Assembly: GCA_046484625.1 (NCBI GenBank)
Contig: JAWOIO010000090.1
Span: 1 to 10,235, forward strand
DNA: 10,235 nucleotides
Direction of reading: 5' to 3'
Source of the DNA: DASUAO01 sp046484625
GTDB lineage: Bacteria; Actinomycetota; Acidimicrobiia; IMCC26256; PALSA-555
Of the stretch, positions 6,409 to 10,235 are shown piece by piece. The notes under the pieces are model-generated. The model saw only the letters and a list, made by a program, of their open reading frames with translations, did no database searches and had not been told where the DNA came from. Within the stretch, counting starts at the first letter, position 1, and each line of letters starts with the position of its first letter. Position numbers and translations under genes: made by a program.

Positions 6409-7176
6409 ATGCTGCTGGCGATCGACACCGGGAACACCCAGACCGTCATCGGGCTCTTCGACGGCGCGGAGCTCGCCGACCACTGGAGGATCGCCACCGT
6501 CGCGGAGCGGACGGCCGACGAGCTCGCGCTGATGATCCAGCAGTTCCTGGGCTTCCACGGGTTCTCGTTCGACGAGCAGATCGACGGGGTGGCGGTGTCG
6601 TCGGGAGTTCCCCGGGTGACGGTCGAGCTCCGCGCGATGACGCAGCGGTACTTCGGCTTCCCTGCGCTCGTGCTCGAGCCGGGCGTGAAGACGGGGATGC
6701 CCATCCTCTACGACAACCCGAGAGAGGTCGGTGCGGACCGGATCGCGAACGCGGTTGCCGCGTTCGAGCAGTACGGGGGCCCGTCGATCGTCGTCGACTT
6801 CGGGACGGCCAACACGATCGAAGCGATCAGCGTGAAGGGCGAGTACCTCGGGGGTGCGATCTTCCCGGGCATCGAGATCTCGATGGACGCGTTGTTCGGG
6901 CGGGCTGCCGCGCTCCGACGGGTCGAGCTCGTCGCGCCGCGCAACGTGATCGGGAAGTCCACGGTCGAGTCGATCCAGTCGGGCACGGTCTTCGGGTACA
7001 GCGGACAGGTCGACACGCTCGTGGAGATGTTCGAGGCCGAGCTCGGCGAGTGCACGGTCATCGCGACCGGCGGCTTGGCCGAGCCGATCATCAAGCACTC
7101 CCGGACGATCGACCACTACGAGCCGTGGCTCACCCTGCAGGGTCTGCGGATCGTCTTCGAGAGGAACCGCGCGTGA
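6409..7176 (+). CDS. coaX: Type III pantothenate kinase
   Basis: Phosphorylates pantothenate at the first step of CoA synthesis. It belongs to the ASKHA (acetate/sugar kinase–Hsp70–actin) fold and is typically dimeric, dependent on a monovalent cation and insensitive to CoA feedback. The 255 residues show the phosphate-1 motif LAIDTGNTQT (3–12), PREVGADRIANAVAA (104–118, with catalytic Asp110), the phosphate-2 motif VVDFGTANT (128–136), and YLGGAIFPGIEISMDALF (146–163) followed by VIGKSTVESIQSG and FGY. The phosphate-2 motif commonly reads DFGTATT, and Asn135 replaces the middle Thr; this position is variable in the family. A GGTGAG element 6 bases before ATG 6409 is a modest ribosome binding site. 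The TGA overlaps the lysS GTG start (GTGA). Confidence 0.97.
   Translation: MLLAIDTGNTQTVIGLFDGAELADHWRIATVAERTADELALMIQQFLGFHGFSFDEQIDGVAVSSGVPRVTVELRAMTQRYFGFPALVLEPGVKTGMPILYDNPREVGADRIANAVAAFEQYGGPSIVVDFGTANTIEAISVKGEYLGGAIFPGIEISMDALFGRAAALRRVELVAPRNVIGKSTVESIQSGTVFGYSGQVDTLVEMFEAELGECTVIATGGLAEPIIKHSRTIDHYEPWLTLQGLRIVFERNRA
7160..7165 (+). promoter_or_regulatory. Ribosome binding site of lysS within coaX
   Basis: AGAGGA ends 7 bases before GTG 7173, inside the last codons of coaX. It supports the GTG start that overlaps the coaX stop, since no better in-frame start lies nearby. Confidence 0.6.
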
Positions 7177-8699
7177 GCGACGTGGCCGACCGGGGCGCCG
7201 ACGGCACCGAGGCCATCGACGAGCGATCGCGTCGCCTCGCCAAGCTCGACGCGCTGCGAGCGGACGGAGTCGATCCGTACCCGCTGCGCTTCGATCGCAC
7301 CCACACGACCGCGGAGATGCACGAGCACTGGGATCATCTCGACGACGGCGCGGAGACCGACGACAGGGTTCGGGTCGCCGGGCGCGTCCTGTTGTTGCGC
7401 CGCCAGGGCAAGCTCACGTTCGCGACGCTCCGCGACGCGGCGGGCAGCGTCCAGCTCTTCGTCTCCCGTGCCGTGCTCGGCGCCGACGCCCACGAGGGGT
7501 TCGACACACTCGACCTCGGCGACTGGGTCGGCGTCGAGGGCACCGTGATGAAGACGCGGAAAGGCGAGCTCTCGGTCAAGGCCGAGTCCTTCGTGCTGCT
7601 GGCCAAGGCGCTGCGGCCACTGCCCGAGAAGTGGCACGGCCTGTCCGACACCGACACCCGCTTCCGGCAGCGCTACGTGGACCTGATCGCGAACGACGAC
7701 GCGCGCCGGGTCTTCGCGATCCGCTTCGAGGTGATCGCGACGCTCCGCAGGTTGCTCTCCGAGCGCGGGTTCGTGGAGGTGGAGACGCCGGTGCTGCACG
7801 TGCAGGCCGGTGGCGCCGAGGCCCGACCGTTCGAGACCCACCACAACGCGCTCGACATGGGGCTGACCCTGCGCATCGCGCTCGAGCTGCACCTCAAGCG
7901 GCTGCTGGTCGGGGGCCTCGAGCGCGTCTTCGAGATCGGCCGCGTGTTCCGCAACGAGGGTCTGTCGACCCGCCACAACCCAGAGTTCACGATGCTCGAG
8001 CTGTACCAGGCGTTCGGCGACTACACGGACATGATGAGCCTCACCGAGGCGCTCGTGTCGGAGTGCGCTCGGATCGCGTCGGGCTCCACGGTCGTCGTCG
8101 TCGACGGGACAGCGGTCGACCTCTCGCCGCCGTGGCCGCGCCGGCCGATGCTGGAGCTCATCGAGGAGCACTCGGGGGAGCGGGTGCACCCGACCGACGC
8201 CGTGGAGGACCTGCGGGCGGCGTGCGATCGGCACGATGTACCGGTCGAGACCTCGTGGGGACCGGGCAGGCTCGTCCTCGAGCTGTACGAGAAGTGTGTC
8301 GAGCCGAACCTCGTCGCGCCGGTCTTCGTGACGGACTACCCCAAGGACGTCTCGCCCCTCGCCCGGGCCCACCGCGACGACCCGGCCCTGGTCGAGCGCT
8401 TCGAGCTGGTGGTCCTCGGACGGGAGCTGGCGAACGCGTTCAGCGAGCTCAACGACCCGGTCGACCAACGGTCCCGGTTCGAGGCCCAGGCGGCGCTCGC
8501 GGCAGCGGGCGACGACGAGGCCCACGGCGTCGACGAGGACTACGTCCGGGCCCTGGAGTACGGGCTGCCCCCCTGCGGGGGTCTCGGGATCGGCGTGGAC
8601 CGGCTGGTGATGCTGGTGGCGGGCGTCTCCTCGATCCGGGAGGTCATCTTGTTCCCCCACCTTCGTGCCGAGATGGGCGAGTCTGGTAGCAAGGACTGA
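7173..8699 (+). CDS. lysS: Lysyl-tRNA synthetase, class II
   Basis: Activates lysine with ATP and charges tRNA-Lys in the cytosol. The 508-residue protein has an N-terminal OB-fold anticodon-binding domain (about 65–145, with RVAGRVLLLRRQGKLTFATL). The linker RFRQRYVDLI leads to the class II catalytic core. Motif 1 surrounds GFVEVETPVL (199–208). Motif 2 is FEIGRVFRNEGLSTRHNPEF (253–272). Next come TDYPKDVSPLAR and ELANAFSELNDP, the lysine and ATP pocket. Motif 3 is GGLGIGVDRLVMLVAG (469–484), followed by SIREVILFPHLR. GTG 7173 overlaps the coaX stop and has a good ribosome binding site. Length and motifs are those of a complete bacterial enzyme. The lysS position after coaX matches the actinobacterial cluster. 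A strong hairpin follows within 10 bases of the stop. Confidence 0.97.
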   Translation: MSDVADRGADGTEAIDERSRRLAKLDALRADGVDPYPLRFDRTHTTAEMHEHWDHLDDGAETDDRVRVAGRVLLLRRQGKLTFATLRDAAGSVQLFVSRAVLGADAHEGFDTLDLGDWVGVEGTVMKTRKGELSVKAESFVLLAKALRPLPEKWHGLSDTDTRFRQRYVDLIANDDARRVFAIRFEVIATLRRLLSERGFVEVETPVLHVQAGGAEARPFETHHNALDMGLTLRIALELHLKRLLVGGLERVFEIGRVFRNEGLSTRHNPEFTMLELYQAFGDYTDMMSLTEALVSECARIASGSTVVVVDGTAVDLSPPWPRRPMLELIEEHSGERVHPTDAVEDLRAACDRHDVPVETSWGPGRLVLELYEKCVEPNLVAPVFVTDYPKDVSPLARAHRDDPALVERFELVVLGRELANAFSELNDPVDQRSRFEAQAALAAAGDDEAHGVDEDYVRALEYGLPPCGGLGIGVDRLVMLVAGVSSIREVILFPHLRAEMGESGSKD

Positions 8700-8708
8700 G
8701 TGGCAGAA

Positions 8709-8726
8709 CCCGGGGGCGACCCCGGG
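8709..8726 (+). terminator. Strong GC hairpin with GCGA loop after lysS
   Basis: A perfect 7-bp inverted repeat (CCCGGGG / CCCCGGG) closes a GCGA tetraloop of the stable GNRA class, starting 9 bases after the lysS stop. No T-run follows; the next bases are CCGGCGGCGAGG, which run into the ribosome binding site of the next gene. It could be a T-less actinobacterial terminator or attenuator, or an mRNA-stabilising structure at the lysS 3' end. It is the only structure separating lysS from the two genes behind it. Confidence 0.45.
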
Positions 8727-8745
8727 CCGGCGGCGAGGGCGACCG

Positions 8746-9711
8746 ATGCGAGTACTGGTCACGGGCATGGGCGGCGAGCTCGGGACGCGCGTCGCGCAGC
8801 TTCTGGAGGACGAACCGACGATCGACGAGATCGCCGGCTTCGACTTCGTTCCCCCGCGTCGCCGGCTTCGGCGTTCCGTGTTCCGGCGCATCGACCCGCG
8901 GGACCGCGATCGCCTCGTCGACTTCGTCACCGATTTCGCACCCGAGGCCGTCGCCCACTTCGGCTCCTACGAGCCCGACTCCCGGATGGGTCCGCGCGAT
9001 TCCGCGGAGGCCACCGAGGCCTGTGCCGTCCACGCGCTCGGCGCTGCCGCGCGCGCCGGGAGCCTCGAGCGGATCGCCGTCCGCTCGGGGATCGTCGTGT
9101 ACGGCCGCGGCCGCTCCCATCCCCTCATGCCCGACGAGGACGCGCCGCTCGCGCCCACCAGCCCCTGGGGGCGCTCCTGCATGGACGTCGAAGCCGTCGC
9201 GGCGGGGATCGGACGGCGTCACGACGTCATGGTCACGGCACTCCGGTTCGGCGCGATCGCCGGCTCCCATGTTCCGAGCCCGCTCGGGCGCCTGCTCCGA
9301 CTGCCGGCGGTGCCGGTCCCCGCGCTCGCTGACCCGCCCTTCTCGATGCTCGACCGCGGCGATGCCGCGCGCGCGATGGTGCGTGCGTTGATCCGCGGCC
9401 ACGAGGGGGCGCTCAACGTCGTCGGACCCGGCGCGACCAGCCCGTGGCAGGCGGTCCGATTCGGTCGACGGGTTCCGGTCCCGGTCCTGGGCCCGGGGTG
9501 GTCGGCGGCGCGTCGAGCCGCCGAGTTCCTCGGTGCGCCCGTTCCCGACCACATCGTCGAGCTCCTCCGCCTCGGGCGGACGGCCGACGGCAGTCGTGCG
9601 ATCGAGGAGCTCGACCTGGGCTTCGTCCGACCGACCCAGGAGATCCTCGCCGACCTGTACGAGTGGGCAACCGTGACACCCATCGCCGGATCGACGAGGC
9701 AGGTCGCATGA
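8746..9711 (+). CDS. NAD-dependent epimerase/dehydratase-fold (extended SDR) protein with a non-canonical active site
   Basis: A 321-residue Rossmann protein. The N-terminus MRVLVTGMGGELGTRV carries the extended-SDR nucleotide motif TGxxGxxG (residues 6–13). VAHFGSYEPDS follows where the family has HLA-type sequence, and RSGIVVYG (113–120) matches the SSxxVYG strand. The catalytic YxxxK should fall in TSPWGRSCMDVEA, but Trp141 and Cys145 stand where Tyr and Lys belong. MVTALRFGAIAG and ALNVVGPG (222–229) are normal family strands. The start is supported by GAGGG 6 bases before the ATG. The gene overlaps the next by ATGA. An SDR of this type followed by a PlsC-like acyltransferase recalls the M. 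tuberculosis galE2 (Rv0501)–Rv0502 pair, so the two probably act together, perhaps in envelope lipid or sugar metabolism. Substrate and activity are unknown. Confidence 0.85.
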   Translation: MRVLVTGMGGELGTRVAQLLEDEPTIDEIAGFDFVPPRRRLRRSVFRRIDPRDRDRLVDFVTDFAPEAVAHFGSYEPDSRMGPRDSAEATEACAVHALGAAARAGSLERIAVRSGIVVYGRGRSHPLMPDEDAPLAPTSPWGRSCMDVEAVAAGIGRRHDVMVTALRFGAIAGSHVPSPLGRLLRLPAVPVPALADPPFSMLDRGDAARAMVRALIRGHEGALNVVGPGATSPWQAVRFGRRVPVPVLGPGWSAARRAAEFLGAPVPDHIVELLRLGRTADGSRAIEELDLGFVRPTQEILADLYEWATVTPIAGSTRQVA

Positions 9712-10235
9712 CGAGCCCCGCGTCCGCCCTCCCCAACTACGGCATCGACGCCGACCGTGTCCTCGGCCGCGAGTCGGTCGTGACCGCGCTCCGCCGCCGT
9801 TTCGACGGCCGCTATGCGGTCGACGAGTTCGGCGGTGACCCGTCCCTCATGGACGCCGTGGCGCCGATCCCCTCGGCGTTGATCCGGATCTCGGTGGAGC
9901 ACGCGGAACGGCTGCCCCGACGGGGTCCGGCGCTGCTGGTGGCGAACCGGGGGTTCGGGCTGTTCGAGCCGTTCGTGCTCGGGCTGGCGGTGCGCCGCGT
10001 GCTCCACCGTCGGCTCCGCATCGTCGGCGCACCCGACCTCCCCGCGATCGGGCCGATGGCACGCAAGCTGGGCGCGATCGGCAACCGCCCCGCCGACGTC
10101 GCTGCGCTGCTGCGGGCCGGGCACCTCGCCGGGGCGCCGCTCGGGATGACGTGGATGCGCGCCGGCGCCGGTCAGCCGCCCCGCGAGCTCGTGGCGGCGA
10201 CGCTCGGGTTCCCCGTGATCCCGATCGCGATCCGT
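9708..10235 (+). CDS. Lysophospholipid acyltransferase (PlsC)-like protein, degenerate motifs, 3' end outside window
   Basis: The first 176 codons are visible and the frame runs open off the window. After an N-terminal helical stretch, residues 74–100 (PALLVANRGFGLFEPFVLGLAV) follow the pattern of LPLAT/PlsC domains, where a hydrophobic strand leads to N-H-x4-D or NHxGxxPxD. Here Arg81 replaces the catalytic His, and the aspartate is absent (Phe86/Glu87/Pro88). Further on, IGPMARKLGAIGNRPADVAALLRAG fits the family's next helix pair. The FPEGxR-type motif expected after it reads APLGMTWMR, and LGFPVIPIAIR matches the family strand (compare AxPIVPVAV). The fold call is from pattern only. The start overlaps the SDR stop (ATGA), and AGGT/CGAGG elements precede it. 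It is probably a non-catalytic or altered acyltransferase homologue; the unseen C-terminus could hold another domain. Confidence 0.65.
   Translation, partial: MTSPASALPNYGIDADRVLGRESVVTALRRRFDGRYAVDEFGGDPSLMDAVAPIPSALIRISVEHAERLPRRGPALLVANRGFGLFEPFVLGLAVRRVLHRRLRIVGAPDLPAIGPMARKLGAIGNRPADVAALLRAGHLAGAPLGMTWMRAGAGQPPRELVAATLGFPVIPIAIR

Noticed and set aside
4932..6704. Minus-strand frame of about 590 codons opposite nadB, nadC and coaX
   Set aside because: Spans several confirmed genes, has no domain signature, and is explained by GC bias.
7116..8930. Minus-strand frame of about 604 codons opposite lysS
   Set aside because: Complement of a fully conserved lysyl-tRNA synthetase; no motif of its own.

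Overview
The window is very GC-rich, densely packed and coded entirely on the + strand, with GTG starts and stop/start overlaps. All of this fits an actinobacterial chromosome. The gene order folP–folB–folK–(DUF2520 protein)–panC–…–coaX–lysS is the conserved cofactor cluster known from Mycobacterium and relatives. nadB and nadC stand between panC and coaX, where mycobacteria have panD. That arrangement, and an unfamiliar phosphatase-like gene between folP and folB, suggest a lineage away from the mycobacteria, possibly Acidimicrobiia or a neighbouring class. This placement is inference. I see no tRNA, rRNA, CRISPR array, insertion sequence or prophage gene.

Layout. (1) 1–2070 is the folate block: folP (5' end cut off), a tyrosine/dual-specificity-phosphatase-like protein whose catalytic cysteine position holds histidine, folB and folK. 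(2) 2071–2179 is the longest non-coding stretch. It holds a small hairpin, a perfect tandem 14-bp repeat with a decayed third copy, a possible short leader ORF, and a good ribosome binding site. (3) 2180–8699 is a nearly seamless block: a DUF2520 Rossmann oxidoreductase, panC, nadB, nadC, coaX and lysS. (4) After a 46-bp gap with a strong GNRA-loop hairpin, 8746–10235 carries an SDR/epimerase-fold protein and the first 176 codons of an acyltransferase-like protein. Both lack the catalytic residues of their families.

How the genes work together. folP, folB and folK convert dihydroneopterin and pABA to dihydropteroate. The DUF2520 protein (possibly a ketopantoate-type reductase), PanC and CoaX serve pantothenate synthesis and its phosphorylation toward CoA. 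NadB and NadC make nicotinate mononucleotide from aspartate via quinolinate. LysRS charges tRNA-Lys. panD, panB, nadA and folE are not in the window. The most unusual aspect is that three proteins with recognisable enzyme folds (711–1238, 8746–9711, 9708–10235) have substitutions at the residues that define catalysis. This suggests pseudoenzymes, or chemistry unlike that of their relatives, beside otherwise orthodox housekeeping enzymes.
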